The notes below the pieces were generated by a model that was given only the letters and a program-made list of their open reading frames with translations, did not search any database and was not told where the DNA came from. Below are positions 1-11,449 of a DNA stretch of 64,000 nt, in pieces. The first letter of the stretch is position 1, and each line of letters starts with the position of its first letter. The translations under genes were made by a program, and so were the position numbers. Source of the stretch: Pseudevernia furfuracea (Eukaryota; Ascomycota; Lecanoromycetes; Lecanorales; Parmeliaceae); contig JAIUPT010000020.1 in the NCBI GenBank assembly GCA_022315425.1, positions 124,001-188,000 on the forward strand, read 5' to 3'.

Positions 1-2667
1 AATGCAACAGATGATGAGACCCTTCCAGCCAATCGCAAAATGATGGGCGACAAGCATCCTTTCGTTGCGGATGCCATTATTGCCAACCCACCATCCTTCG
101 CACATGTTCATTGCGCAGAACGGCTAGGAGTTCCTCTACACCTAATGTTTACATTTCCCTACAGTCCTACTCAGCAATTCCCGCATCCTTTAGCAAATAT
201 CAAAAAGAGTAATGTTGATACTAATTATACTAATTTCATGTCATATCCGCTGGTCGAGATGATGTGCGTTGAGTTGTGTGTGTTTTCCAAAACAGGCGAT
301 TGCTGATAGAATGCTAGGACGTGGCAAGGACTAGGAGATCTAGTCAATCGCTTTCGAGTGAAGACCCTCGGACTCGAGCCGGTATCTACTCTATGGGCGC
401 CTGGACAGCTTTTCCGACTGAAAGTACCCTACACGTACATGTGGTCACCGGGGCTGATCCCAAAGCCAGCAGATTGGGGCCCAGAAATTGACATTGCCGG
501 CTTTGTCTTCCTCGATCTCGCATCTTCCTTCAAACCACCAGAAACGCTGGCCAAATTCTTGGATGCTGGCGAACCTCCCGTCTACATCGGCTTTGGCAGC
601 ATCGTCGTGGATGATCCTGACAAATTTACCTCCCTTATATTTGAGGCAGTCCAAAAAGCTGGTGTCCGTGCGCTTGTAAGCAAAGGATGGGGAGGTCTTG
701 GTGACGAAGACAACACACCGGACAACATCTACATGCTCGAGAACACACCACATGACTGGCTCTTCCCTCGTGTCAGCGCAGTGGTACATCATGGAGGGGC
801 TGGGACAACAGCCATTGGCCTAAAGTGTGGTAAGCCTACAATGATCGTGCCGTTTTTTGGGGATCAACCATTCTGGGGTGCGATGGTTGCAAGAGCGGGT
901 GCGGGTGCACACCAAGCTACACCCTACAAGAAGCTTTCGGCCGATGCGCTTGCGGAAGGAATTAAGCAATGCCTAACGCCAGAAGCAAGACAAGCTGCAG
1001 AGAAGATTGCGAAGTCAATTGCAGAGGAGGGAGACGGTGCAAAGAACGCTGTCGAATCGTTTCACCGTCACCTTCCAATGCGAGGCGATCACTCGATGCG
1101 TTGCTCCATTCTCCCAGACCATGTCGCAGTCTGGACACTGAAGCGCTCAAATCTTAGGCTATCAGCACTTGCAGCAGAACTCCTGGTCGAGAAGAAGAAC
1201 ATTCAGTGGAGGGATCTCAGGCTGTGCCGGCACTATGAGTGGAATGACTTTGAAGGGCCTGGTGAACCTATCACCGGGGCCGGTGCGGTACTTGCAAACT
1301 CCGCTGGTTCCGTTGCCAAAGGCATTGGTGGGTTACCTGTCAGGTGGGCAAAAAGCATACGAAAAAAGGAAAAGAGGGAGCAAAGACAGAAAGAGCGGAG
1401 GCAGTCTGCTCATCGAAAAAGTGCTGAGATCGAATCATGTCCGCAATCAAACGAGCATGCCGATAAGAAGAAAGGGCTGGAAGACGAGGAAGGCGGAACT
1501 GATGGCGACCTGCCCCATGAAGGACAGCAGGGCGCCGAGAGCCATCTTCCGGAGCCCCATAATCTTGCCGGCCGAGCACATGACGACATCGAGGAGCATG
1601 GAAACGAGCGAAATGGTGAGCTGGTCAAGCCAACAATGAACGATGCTCCCTTCTCCGACGACTATGTAACCTCTGACATTGGATCAGAAGGATCCGACGA
1701 GCACCCAGGTCAAGATTTGGCTCAAGATCTTGCAGAAGACACCGGAATCGGATTTGCCAAAACCGGTGAGGCACTGGCGAAAGTCCCAATGGATCTCTCA
1801 CTCGCTATCGCGCAAGGATTTCACAATGCTCCACGTCTCTACGGTGATAACACCGTCCGCACCCCACCACGTATATCAGGTTTCCACTCCGGCCTCCGAG
1901 CTGCTGGCTCTGAGTTCGCTTTTGGAGTCTATGACGGTGTCACAGGTCTGGTCTTACAGCCATATCAGGGCGCTTGCAAAAACGGCGCGCTTGGCTTCGT
2001 GCAAGGTGTAGGCAAAGGCATCGGTGGTTTCGTACTCAAAGACTTGGCTGCTATTTTCGGACCTTTCGGGTATACACTTAAGGGGGTACATAAAGAGCTC
2101 ATCAAAGGTCGGCAACCAACTGCATTCATTCGCAAGGCTCGTATGATCCAAGGAGGCAAAGACGCTCAGGCTCTCGACAGTAAGGCCAAGCAACAAGAAT
2201 TTACCAAGATCGATGCTGCATGGCAGATCGTATCCGAGATTCGAAAGGAAGACGAAGCGCAGAAGGGAGAGGGTCTGAAGGGACGGGTAGCCTTGTTGAA
2301 CGAAAAGAGAAAGATGGGCAAGAATGGTACGTACGAGACTGTGGGCCACGCGAAGAAAGCGCTGGAGACAAAACAAGAAGATCGCAGAGAGAGAGAAAGC
2401 ACGGCTATTGCGAGGAGAAGAGGGGAGGAGAGAAGGGGGAGCAAGATGCTCGAGAAGAAACGAAGTCTGTTCATATCTGGGACAACGAAGCGCGGGAATT
2501 CGAAGAACCGAGAGTCAACAAACGGCAGGGCGAAAGGAGCAGATCGGGGAACCAAGAACGAGGTGCTTGACTTGGGCAATGGGAAGGTCTCTGTGGACAG
2601 CAACGTGAGGAAAGAAGAGGGCGCAGAAGCAGGTTCAACGAACGGCACAGTGAGCATGGCTGCTTAA
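1..2667 (+). CDS. Sterol 3-beta-glucosyltransferase-like protein, 5' truncated
   Basis: UDP-sugar-dependent glycosyltransferase (GT1/GT28 fold) that probably glucosylates sterols at membranes. The window opens inside the gene, in frame from base 1. Exon a ends at 263, an intron spans 264-317, and exon b runs 318-2667; about 870 residues are visible. The segment PFVADAIIANPPSFAHVHCA precedes the intron. The C-terminal half of the catalytic domain follows, with the donor-site signature HHGGAGTTAIGLKCGKPT near base 790-840 and the FFGDQPFWG motif. After the catalytic core comes a roughly 480-residue tail. It is rich in K, E and R, but at about 1900-2100 it contains a Gly-rich segment (GVYDGVTGLV, GVGKGIGGFVLK) that resembles the C-terminal region of VPS13/ATG2 lipid-transfer proteins. 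Fungal sterol glucosyltransferases often carry such tails. The N-terminus, including any PH/GRAM domain, is outside the window. Confidence 0.88.
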
Positions 2668-3665
2668 GGCAGGCTGGTAGAAAGCCCCATAGACGTGTTA
2701 GAATAGTGATACCCTTTTGTTTACAGATGTACGTCTCATATCTTCATGAATGGACTGTAATAGCTAGATCTATGCCGTCCCGACTTATGCTGCTCCCAAA
2801 CGAGACCCATCCCCTGCAAAAAGGACACGAGGACACGTCTACCAAAATCCATGAATAGCATCAAAACAAACCCGCCAGGCGATATGCGATATTCAGGGCC
2901 ACTATAACCCCCTTTCAAGCAGGGCCGGATAGTAGAGTAGGTAAAGTAGAATATGTAGCATGAATCAAACCCGATATGCGAAAGGCGATATTGTATACCT
3001 ATGTCCTTGGCGCCTTTCATCTCTTAAGTTGTGTTTTGAAATGATGAGTGATATGATTATTATTATCAAGTCGCTATACAGTAGAGGTTTCGGGTTTAGC
3101 GAAGAAGTCGAAGACGGTATACCAAATGTGTCCAGAAGAGTTTTGTATATACGTTAGTACAGACTTGGAAACGGCGGGAGGGCAGTGCTCTTCGGCAATA
3201 TCTTGGCCAGAAATAGCCTGCTTACGTACTCCGTACTGTGCCTCCTACTCTATCCAGCTTACCTACCTTACCTTATTCGTACTACACTCAAAACCACGGC
3301 CAGCTTTCTCTCAACATGCTATTTTTGTCATCTGTTGGATAAGCTGTTGGTACTCGTCTGGTCGTTGCTTCAAGTTCCCTCGTGCTGCAAAGAATAGTAG
3401 ACTTTGGCATGCGTGCGCGATTGTATATAAGAGGCTTGCCGCCCACAGAGATGGAGCCGTGTTTCATTCATCACTAGCAATCAGCAAAAGGTTTCACTAT
3501 AGTCACAAAACTTCTTATATTTCCTTCTTTCTTCCATTCATTTCTCTGTATCTTGTCTCAATCTCGTCTTGCTTTTCCTTGAAATATTGTCATCAGTCTT
3601 CAGTCATAATATCTTTTGACTGCCTTTCTCCCCCCTCCAATCTCATAAAGAACACACCTACCACG
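2668..3665. other. Intergenic: downstream of glucosyltransferase, upstream of Rds1-like gene
   Basis: No supported gene. The distal 200 bases hold a TATA box and a pyrimidine-rich leader for the Rds1-like gene. An open frame runs through this leader from 3126, but its codons look like untranslated sequence and the signal peptide begins only at 3666. Confidence 0.6.
3424..3430 (+). promoter_or_regulatory. TATA box of the Rds1-like gene
   Basis: TATATAA lies about 240 bases before the start codon at 3666. It is followed by a CT-rich leader (3480-3660), as is usual for strongly expressed genes in filamentous ascomycetes. Inferred from sequence only. Confidence 0.45.
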
Positions 3666-4640
3666 ATGCACACATCGAACCTCCTCCCCTTCTCCCTCCT
3701 CCTTGCCTCATCCTCCGCCCTCGTCCTTCCCCGCCAGGCTCAATCCATCGCCACCACAGCCGGTGGAAACACTCCCAACGGCCCCGCTCCTCTAAATATC
3801 TCCAAGTCCGCTATAGCCGATTTCTCAGGCGTCAACTTCCTCGAGAATATGGAGTCGGCATTCTTCCTCGAAGGGCTGCAAAATCTCACAAAATGGAACA
3901 CGCACCACCAATATGACCACGCCATCGACGTCGTCAGGCGCGTGCAGGCGCAAGAGCTCATCCACGTGCAAACGGCCGAGGATATACTGAAAGCGAACAA
4001 CGCGCCTACCTTTGCGCCGTGCGAATATACATTTCCCTCCAGCAACCCGGATGAATTTTTTGCTCTGGCTAACATTATCACGTCTGTCGGTATCGGTGCC
4101 GTCATTGATATTGTCTCGGGCCTCGCCCTTTCCGACCCTAAAATTGTTCAAGGTCCCGCTTCCATCCTCGCGATCGAAGCCCGCCACGACGCCTTCTTCC
4201 GCCATCACGCCGTCAGCGACATACCTAACCCTGCCCCTTTCGACACACGTATCTCCAGCACCTACGCCCTCAACCTCGCATCACCATTCATCGTCAAAGG
4301 CTCCTGCACCGTGCCCTCGTTTGCTGTCATCCCGGCTTTAAAGGCAGAAGTGACCGGGAAAACGACTGGGAGCAGTGGACCGATTACGTTTAGCTTTGAT
4401 GCGACGGCTGTAAGCAAGGAGGATTTGAGCAAGAAACTGTATATCGGCTGGGTGAACCAGGCGAATGTGGTCAACTATCAGCCTGCCACTATCGATGGGG
4501 AGGGCGTGGTCAAAAGTACGATTCCAGAGGGAATGGCCGGGATCGCGTTTTCGGCGCTGACGGGGCAGAACACGGCCGAGGATGTCAACAGCTTGACTGC
4601 TGTGACGATAGCAGGCCCCGCGCCAGTTCAAATTTCTTGA
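3666..4640 (+). CDS. Secreted Rds1-like ferritin-fold protein
   Basis: Intronless, 324 residues. It begins with a signal peptide (LLPFSLLLASSSALVLPRQ), so the product should be secreted or wall-associated. The body matches the Rds1/ferritin-like family: helix-forming segments MESAFFLEGLQNLTKW, AQELIHVQTAEDIL and IEARHDAFFRHH carry the Glu/His positions of a degenerate four-helix ferritin fold, and a beta-rich C-terminal part follows. S. pombe rds1 responds to stress and nutrient state; the biochemical activity of the family is unknown. The ATG at 3666 is chosen because the signal peptide follows directly and the context is ACGATGC. A second, intron-containing family member lies at 17747-19080. 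Confidence 0.85.
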   Translation: MHTSNLLPFSLLLASSSALVLPRQAQSIATTAGGNTPNGPAPLNISKSAIADFSGVNFLENMESAFFLEGLQNLTKWNTHHQYDHAIDVVRRVQAQELIHVQTAEDILKANNAPTFAPCEYTFPSSNPDEFFALANIITSVGIGAVIDIVSGLALSDPKIVQGPASILAIEARHDAFFRHHAVSDIPNPAPFDTRISSTYALNLASPFIVKGSCTVPSFAVIPALKAEVTGKTTGSSGPITFSFDATAVSKEDLSKKLYIGWVNQANVVNYQPATIDGEGVVKSTIPEGMAGIAFSALTGQNTAEDVNSLTAVTIAGPAPVQIS

Positions 4641-5152
4641 ACAGTGCTTGGTTGGCTTGGGACGCGAATTCAGAGATGAGCGAATTGTTGTTTCCCGCGC
4701 TGTACATGAGTTTCTCTTGGGCGCTGACTTTGCAATATATCCCCAATCGCATGCGTTTCTTCTAGGTACATATCTTTCTCCATCTCTGCGTCTTTTGACC
4801 TCCACGTATTCATCAGTGCCTACCCGACCCGGCCATTCAATAAAGTCATATCTGCGATCTTTCTTCTTCTTTTCCCGCGCGCCAGAGTACCGAATACGCG
4901 GCGAAATATCTTCTCGCCGCATAATCCATTCGCACTCCCGCCCACCCGGTTGGGTCACACTGCGCAATCGGTCCTGGTCGGTCTGCAGCATGCAGAAGAT
5001 CAACAACCGCATTCGTGGTCCAAAACCCCTCGCTTTCCTCCCCAGCTAGAGACCAAGGTTCACACAAATGACGACTCGGCCTGCACGTGGTGGTCAGGCA
5101 CAGCGAATTACCGGCGATCCCATCCCGGCCCGTACGTAAGACTTATCCCAAG
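4641..5152. other. Intergenic spacer
   Basis: The 3' flank of the Rds1-like gene and the upstream region of the small secreted protein. Open frames here are short and mutually overlapping. I see no gene or repeat. Confidence 0.5.
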
Positions 5153-6044
5153 ATGGCTCCAGCCTCGCTTTCCGTCTTGCTCATCTCCATCACCACCACC
5201 ATCACTCTTCTCCGTCAACCCCACATCACCGCCGCCGCCACCTCGCCCGTCACCCCACCACCCTTATCACCCGTCAACGCGACAGCGGCGACAGCGCGCA
5301 ACAGCCTCCAATGCGTCGACTCGCGCGACTGGGTCACGACCGCATTCCAACCCTACGACTGCTACACCGCCATCTCGCTCTTTGAAGACTACGAGGTATA
5401 CCGGTAAGTTCCCCCTTCTTTCAACATCCTTTCAACAATCCCTCCCTTTTTACACCCCCCCCCCTTTTAAACCACCCCCCCCCCACCCAATTCAACTAAC
5501 CCCCCGGCCCCCCCCCCCTTCGGCCCCCCCAAACAGACACTCCACGACCCTCTTCGAATTCTACGCCTCGACGCTGCGCCCGCCCTCCCCCGCGCCGCCC
5601 TTCGCGCAGACGACGCCGCGGCAGTACACGTACCGGAGCTGCACGCTGGCGGTGGCGATGATCGCGGACCTGCTGGCCGCCGGGGGCCCGCCGCTGCCGG
5701 GCCTGCCGGCGCGGCAGGGGCGCTGGGCGCGCACCGACGTGGCGGACTACGTGGGCATGTGGGACGCGGCGCTGGGGGTGCGGGATGGGTGTTTGAGCGT
5801 TGTTGGCGGTGGTGGTGGTGGTGGTGGTGGAGGAGATGGGGGAAAGGGAATGGGAAAGGAAAGGAGGAGGGGCAGGGTCGGGTTTGTGAATCCCACCGGG
5901 TATGATACGGTGGGGATGCATGGGGCGATCGGGGTGTTTCTGTGGGACACGGACAGTGCTTTGAACCTCTACGTCACGGGCCGGGTCCGATCGGAGGGTC
6001 TTGTTCGGGGCGGGAATGTGACGACGAAAGGGGGGGTTGAGTAG
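5153..6044 (+). CDS. Small secreted protein of unknown family
   Basis: Two exons, 5153-5403 and 5537-6044, with a 133-base intron (gtaagt...acag); 252 residues. The N-terminus is a signal peptide (SLSVLLISITTTITLL followed by an Ala-rich cleavage region). Four cysteines are visible in the mature part, in the contexts NSLQCVDSRDW, PYDCYTA, YTYRSCTLA and VRDGCLSV, so one or two disulphides are likely. The conserved-looking core is the pair CVDSRDW...CYTAISLFEDYEVY and YRSCTLAVAMIADLL. A run of about ten glycines is encoded by a GGT/GGA microsatellite (around 5806-5833). The intron is unusually C-rich with several runs of 7-9 C. I do not recognise a family. A secreted effector or wall protein is possible but is only inference. 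Confidence 0.6.
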
Positions 6045-6396
6045 TGGGGAAATTTTGGAAGAAAAGAAGGGGGGGGGGGCGGGGTTCTGGTGCGGATGGA
6101 CACTTTGGGAGCAATGTGGATGTTTTCACTGCGATATTTGACTCCAAGATTGCAAAGTCACGGAATCGATCGCCACGCTTTCGAGCAAGCTATGGACCGC
6201 TTTGCCGGGGTTTGTTTCCCTCGGGAGTTTGTTTTTCGAGGAATTTTGCGAAAGAAAAGGGTGGGGGGTTGAAAAAGATGGAACGCAGAGAAAGAAAAGA
6301 AAGGAACCTTTCTTAAGTTGCTTTCCGTTCCGTTGTAGATAGTAGAGGCGATAATTACTCATGTGGCACCCTCACTCGAAAAAGCCAAAGTCCCCT

Positions 6397-6420
6397 CTAT
6401 CTATCTATCTATCTATCTAC
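6397..6420. repeat. CTAT microsatellite
   Basis: Six consecutive copies of CTAT/CTAC. Confidence 0.9.
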
Positions 6421-6494
6421 AAAAAAGGAAAGCCCGGCAAAAACTTCAAGTGCACGGGGAACTGAGAGCTCAAGATCACACCAAAAATCACTTG

Positions 6495-6512
6495 CCCCCC
6501 CCCCCCCCCCCC
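6495..6512. repeat. Poly-C tract (18)
   Basis: An uninterrupted run of 18 C. Its length is prone to sequencing and assembly error. Confidence 0.9.
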
Positions 6513-6891
6513 TTTTTCACCCAATACGGACAGACCTTTTCGTTTTCAACAAGCGAATACTCCCAACAAGACCCATCTCTCCAAACGTTCTTGCAACAAA
6601 TCCGATCCCATCGCTTCCTTCAGAGTAGCCCGATCTCTCACCGCAAGCTCCACTCTCAATCAATGTGCCGCGCCAACCCGCTCAAGGTGGTGGGATTTTT
6701 CTGGAGCGACATCCCATGCGCCGTTGAGACTTGCAAGAGCAGCGCCAACGGGGCAGTGGAAGAGTGTGAACGGTGCGTGGCCGTGGGGACGAAAAAACAG
6801 GCTTGAAGACGGATGGTCCGTGTCGCCGACTTTGTTGGGGAATCAGAGATACACCCGGGACGCCTGGGGGTGGAGAACTCCCGGTCGTCAA

Positions 6892-6918
6892 GGGGGGGGG
6901 GGGGGGGGGGGGGGGGGG
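6892..6918. repeat. Poly-G tract (27)
   Basis: An uninterrupted run of 27 G. It could form a G-quadruplex on the plus strand; the exact length is unreliable. Confidence 0.9.
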
Positions 6919-7668
6919 TTCGAGGGCTCGAGTGATGGTGGGCAAACAAACGGGATTTTCGGCATCTGGCGACAGGGCGAGGTTACGGGGCTGCTGCTCC
7001 TCGTCGATATTTGTCCCGTCACCGTAGCGATCACGGGGCTGCTCAATAATGCGCTTGATGTGAAGACGGATGATACCACTCGACGAAAGAATACTCCGAA
7101 AGGGGGTTTTTGATTGTATATTCCAAAGTGTATTTGAGCCGCAGGACCACACTACTGATGATGATGCGTCCGGTTGTCGTTGACTTGGGACGAGATTTTG
7201 TTGACCGTGTTCCGGTCAAGTCCAAAACAGCAGGTTTGCCACTTTTTCCAAGTGATGTAGCAGAGCGGAGGGCGCCAACGAAAATCGATTTTTGCACTTA
7301 ATCACGGGCTTACTTATGCACCCGAGGTCACGGAGAGGGTGGTGTTTGAGAGAAGGCCAAACGCAGTTCTCAAATCCTTCTTCTGGGCGAACATGCGCTG
7401 GCAAATATAACCAGCGTGCTCTTCTTCGGGGTAGAAACATCTATTTGGATTGACGGAAGTATGACAATATGTCGGTCAAAGGCGGGGTTGCTACTTGATT
7501 TCTGCTCACCTACTTGGCAAGGTATCCTTCGATGGACCTCGTTATTGAGATGTTGGTCCAGAGCGTCCTCGCTGGTGTCGTCTCGCGCGCACTCACAGCA
7601 CCAAGATTGGAAGGCGTGGAAGGCCTTGAAGTGCTTGACCGCTGCGGATTCAGAACCTGAAGATCATT

Positions 7669-8595
7669 CTACATTCGTGACAACAACAGTGCGTTTCTTT
7701 GACTTTGATGCTGTTCAAGGGCAATTTCCCCAGAGAATGACTTCTTGCAAGTGTCACATGTCGGCCCGAATACTTCCTTTGAACAGCGTGGATGCAAGTC
7801 TTTGTAGTGCTGTAAAAGGCTTTCATCCACCCGAAAGGCTCGTTTGCAATGCGGGCAGCCGAATGGTCTATAATCCGACGTGGATTTGACCGTACTGTGG
7901 CTTGTTCTAACAGTTGTTGGAGCTAGAGGAGTGGCTGCAGTATGTATCTTGGATGATTTTAGATCAGATGATGTGGTAGATCTGGGGTCAGAGTATCCTG
8001 CAGGAGGCACATGGCGTGGCACGGGAGCGGGGGTAAAGGCAGACTTTGTGGAAGAAGCCATCACAGAATGAGGTATCGTTGTGGGTACCCAAGCTGGCTG
8101 CGAGTTGAGCGACTGGTAATATGCCGCAGTCTGAGATTTTGTGAGGGGTACAGGAGGTGGCCATATTGTAGCCAAATTTGGCTGTCTTGTAGAAGAAGCC
8201 GGGACATTTAAAAGGGCATCAGGCAACGGGGAACAGCATTTTAGAGAATGCATTGTGGAGACAGCTGGAGCGTTCACAGTGCCAAGCAACGGTGGTGATG
8301 GGTCGCGACTCTCGGTAGGATCCAGTCTCGAGGATACTAGACCCTTCCAAGGCTCGTAAGACAGTGGATGATAACCCTCGCTCCGAAAAACCTTGGAAGT
8401 TGCTGGAGCATTCCAAGCCGGAGTACGACTCGTCATGAAGGTTGATGATGTTGCTGTCTCAAAGGCAAAGTCCGGGATAGAAGCCGCAGAAGACGGTTTT
8501 CTGCATTCGTATATGCAGCAATGCCCTGTCGTTGTAGAGTGCGCTTTCCAGTCTGTAAGGTCATCGAACGGCTTTCCACGCTCACATGGAACCAT
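7669..8595 (-). CDS. C2H2 zinc-finger protein
   Basis: Single exon, 308 residues. The C-terminus carries one complete finger, CPHCKRAFRVDESLLQH plus YKDLH (C-x2-C-x12-H-x4-H). A second finger, CDTCKKSFSGEIALEQH, follows, but its last histidine is missing because the frame ends shortly after (QSQRNALLLSRM). A degenerate Cys/His segment also sits at the very N-terminus (VPCERGKPFDD...HSTTTGHCC). The centre is Ser/Thr/Pro-rich and probably disordered. Either a DNA/RNA-binding regulator or a protein-interaction protein is possible. The ATG at 8595 follows a stop a short way upstream; an unseen 5' exon completing the first finger cannot be excluded. Confidence 0.6.
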   Translation of the reverse strand: MVPCERGKPFDDLTDWKAHSTTTGHCCIYECRKPSSAASIPDFAFETATSSTFMTSRTPAWNAPATSKVFRSEGYHPLSYEPWKGLVSSRLDPTESRDPSPPLLGTVNAPAVSTMHSLKCCSPLPDALLNVPASSTRQPNLATIWPPPVPLTKSQTAAYYQSLNSQPAWVPTTIPHSVMASSTKSAFTPAPVPRHVPPAGYSDPRSTTSSDLKSSKIHTAATPLAPTTVRTSHSTVKSTSDYRPFGCPHCKRAFRVDESLLQHYKDLHPRCSKEVFGPTCDTCKKSFSGEIALEQHQSQRNALLLSRM

Positions 8596-8860
8596 CTTGA
8601 CGGGTGTGCAGGCCGTTACTTAGGCAGCTCGTATGGAGGATGCAGGTGTTTCTTCGATATCACTACGGATTGATGCCGGCGCAATAGGTCGTTCTGTTCT
8701 TGTGTATGATGATTCAAAAGTGTGTAGAGTAATCAGGGGAAGAAAAGCAATCTCAAGTGGATTCAAGCCAAGCCCATATGACCATCTTTTGATGCAATTT
8801 TTGTATTTACAAGCCTGCCGAGTCAAATAATCCACATGAAAATGCAATTTTCACTTGGCG

Positions 8861-10806
8861 CTACCCTCCATTGGCAACAGGCCAAACAGCGATACTGGCC
8901 GCAACAAAGCCTTTGCACACCTCATTCTCTGTAGCAGCAACGTCTGGGATCCTCTCAACCTCGTCTACGCTGTCTTCTTTCTGCTTGGGAGCACAGCCTC
9001 TCCCAGCCTTGCACTGCAGGTCCTTCATTCCCGGCGCTATATGCATCCAGACTTCTTTCTCTCCATCTAATCCTCCAAATCTCCTAAGTTGTCGGCGTAA
9101 TTTGGGGGAAACTCGGGCCCGAGCCTCATGAGGTAATTTTAAGCGGACGGCTTTCCATTTCTCATCAGGCTTGTGTTCTGTAGGTAGCTCGCTGACGCAG
9201 GGTAGCTCAAGCAGCTTCTCATTTTCGAGACAGCAATGGAATGGCGCGATAGGGGTAGGCATAACGTGGTCTAAGAATTCAAGGGAAGCGTTGATATTTA
9301 CATCGATAGCTCGATGGAGGTTGATCGTCTGTTTCAAAGCCATCGAGGCGATGTGTGGGTAGAGAATCGCGAAATCGGACTGCGAGATATGCACAGTACC
9401 TCGGACAGTCAAAAGCCACGCCAACGAGCCGTGCCTTTTGGCCTCGTCGCAGACGCGAGTAGCAGCACTGAAGTTTTCGCTCCAGTACATGAATGCCTCT
9501 GAGTTGATGCCAAGAAGTGGCGCATTGATGCGATGTTTCGGCTCTAATTCTGGCGGATTGAGGGCAATGCCCCATAGGTCATACATGATCCCTTGACCAA
9601 CCCATTGGAAGCGATCAGCATGACGGAGGATCTCGACCGTTGCCGCTGCTCCAAAAGAATGGCCAATCATGGTTACCTGGGTTGTATTGACTTTCCCCCT
9701 CCATGAATCCCAGTCCACGCCATCGAGCCCACGAGACGATGCTCCAATTCCATCAGCATTTCGTAGATTTCGCTGGGCAACCGTGGACCCCTTGCCTGCA
9801 ACAATGGCCTTGACGATTTCATGTGCCTCTTCTATCTCAGCAAGACGCATTTCAATTTGGGCAGACCGAAGTTCCTTATCCACGCCTTGTTCATTGCTCG
9901 GCCTAGTATCAAATGGATTTTGTTTTGGAAATATGAAATCGACAACGTCCCATTTGCGCTTCGTCTCTTTCTCCCAATGATCGACATGACCATTGGCCTC
10001 CCTTTCTCTCCGACTACCTTTTCCTTCTGATGGATGGTTGATAAATGTCCGCGCTCCACTACCATCTCTGTGCTCCACCGCGCAAACGATAAAACCATAG
10101 CTAGCAAATTCTCCGCAAACGCTACTGTATGCTGTCCTCGAGCCGCCCATGCCATGACTGAACATGATCAGCGGAAAAACTGGCTCCTCTGGCTGACCTT
10201 TGGGGGGCTCGCCCTTCTCGTTCTTCACCTTGAATCCCGCCTTAGCCGCAGTCTTCTCCGGCGGCCAATGGTTCGCGAGCTTTGCATTTCTAAACGCGGG
10301 TAATTTGGTGAACCATGTAGTCACAAAGAACCACATCATTGTCAACCATTGCGGGAGTCCAGCAAAAGCAGCATATCCTTTTGACATTTCCGATCTAGGG
10401 TGAGGGAGCCAGACTTCTCTTGACCAGTGCTTATGCCCCCCAGGGTCTTTGCCATTGCCAGATCCTATGGCCGAGGGATAGTAGAGGCTAATCAGGACAG
10501 TCTCAAGCTGCAGTATATGTCGACCGTGGCGCGTGATGTGGGAGAAGGGACGAGGTGAAGCTGCAGGGATCTCAATGTCCATGAAACCGACCTGGTCATC
10601 GTAGTAAGCCTTAGCTCGTTGGGGAGGGGTTGATGTATACGCACGCCGTATGGGCCGGAGTATTTTGGAAGAGTGCCATGAAAAGGTACTCTATCTCGTA
10701 GACTTTGCGGAGGTCGAGACTTTGGGCTTTGGGAAGGAGGAACACTATGCGGTCCGCTCCATGAGCTGTTATCGTGATCGCCAGAAATCCACTGTGGGAG
10801 TGGCAT
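8861..10806 (-). CDS. Platelet-activating-factor acetylhydrolase-like esterase
   Basis: Two exons, 10806-10645 and 10591-8861, with a 53-base intron 10592-10644; about 630 residues. The alpha/beta-hydrolase belongs to the plasma PAF-AH/phospholipase A2 group VII family. The N-terminal signature LPKYSGPYG-VGFMDIEIP is restored exactly by the splice. The oxyanion region reads FSHGMGGSRTAYSSVCGEFA. The nucleophile elbow GHSFGAA places the catalytic serine near residue 366. A late segment VRGTVHISQSDFAIL supplies the likely catalytic His. No signal peptide is visible, so a cytosolic or membrane-associated phospholipid esterase is expected. Fungal homologues are usually of similar length. Hydrolysis of short-chain or oxidised sn-2 acyl groups is the family role; the substrate here is unproven. 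Confidence 0.85.
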
Positions 10807-11449
10807 GTTGGCAATGTAGAGTATGGCTCAAGTAGTAGAGTCCACGAAGCGCAGTGCAGCGGTAGAGATGTTGTAGGCCTTTCATAGCGGTCAAAGGTGT
10901 GATGTCATCTCGCTCTCTCCCGGGCTGGACATCACTCAGATTTGCAGCGGTAGGGACAGCGTAGAGTTTGCGATAGGGAGATGGAGCTCATATTACAGTA
11001 AACGTTACTAACACGGATCTTATGAGGAAGAGGGGTGAGCCGGAGCGCAAATAGGAAGTAATCAGGCTCGCTCGGATGCAGTGCCTGGAAGCAGGCGGAT
11101 AGCCCACCTATGAAAACATTGGGAACCGTATGGACGTCATTCCGCTGGCAGTCCAAATTTGCCATGAAAATGAGCGTATGGTGGTACTAGATGCTGTGTT
11201 GGCTGAGGACATGTAGAGTGAAAAATTAGGTGTAAAGTAGGATACTGTACACACAATCATTCCGAACGGAGAGAAAAGCGACGGGTATGCAAGTGTTTAC
11301 TGTAAAGTGATTGACATGGCTCTGTTCCAACATCCCTCCATCTTCTACTCTCTGGCTTGCTGCTTGTACAAGATTGTTCGTGTGTAATTCCGATGAACTT
11401 CTTAATCTGGTTTTTTGTATTATATTGAACTACGCTTTGTAAGGTTTGA
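10807..11449. other. Intergenic between esterase and MFS transporter
   Basis: The 5' flank of the esterase and 3' flank of the transporter, both on the minus strand. No supported gene or repeat. Confidence 0.5.

Larger units (their letters stand above)
6045..7668. other. Low-complexity spacer without a supported gene
   Basis: Several short open frames exist but none has a domain, signal peptide or consistent codon use. The region holds a CTAT microsatellite, an 18-C run and a 27-G run, listed separately. It separates plus-strand secreted-protein genes from a block of minus-strand genes. Confidence 0.5.

Noticed and set aside
3126..3665. In-frame upstream extension of the Rds1-like gene
   Set aside because: Contains the TATA box and leader; the signal peptide starts at 3666.
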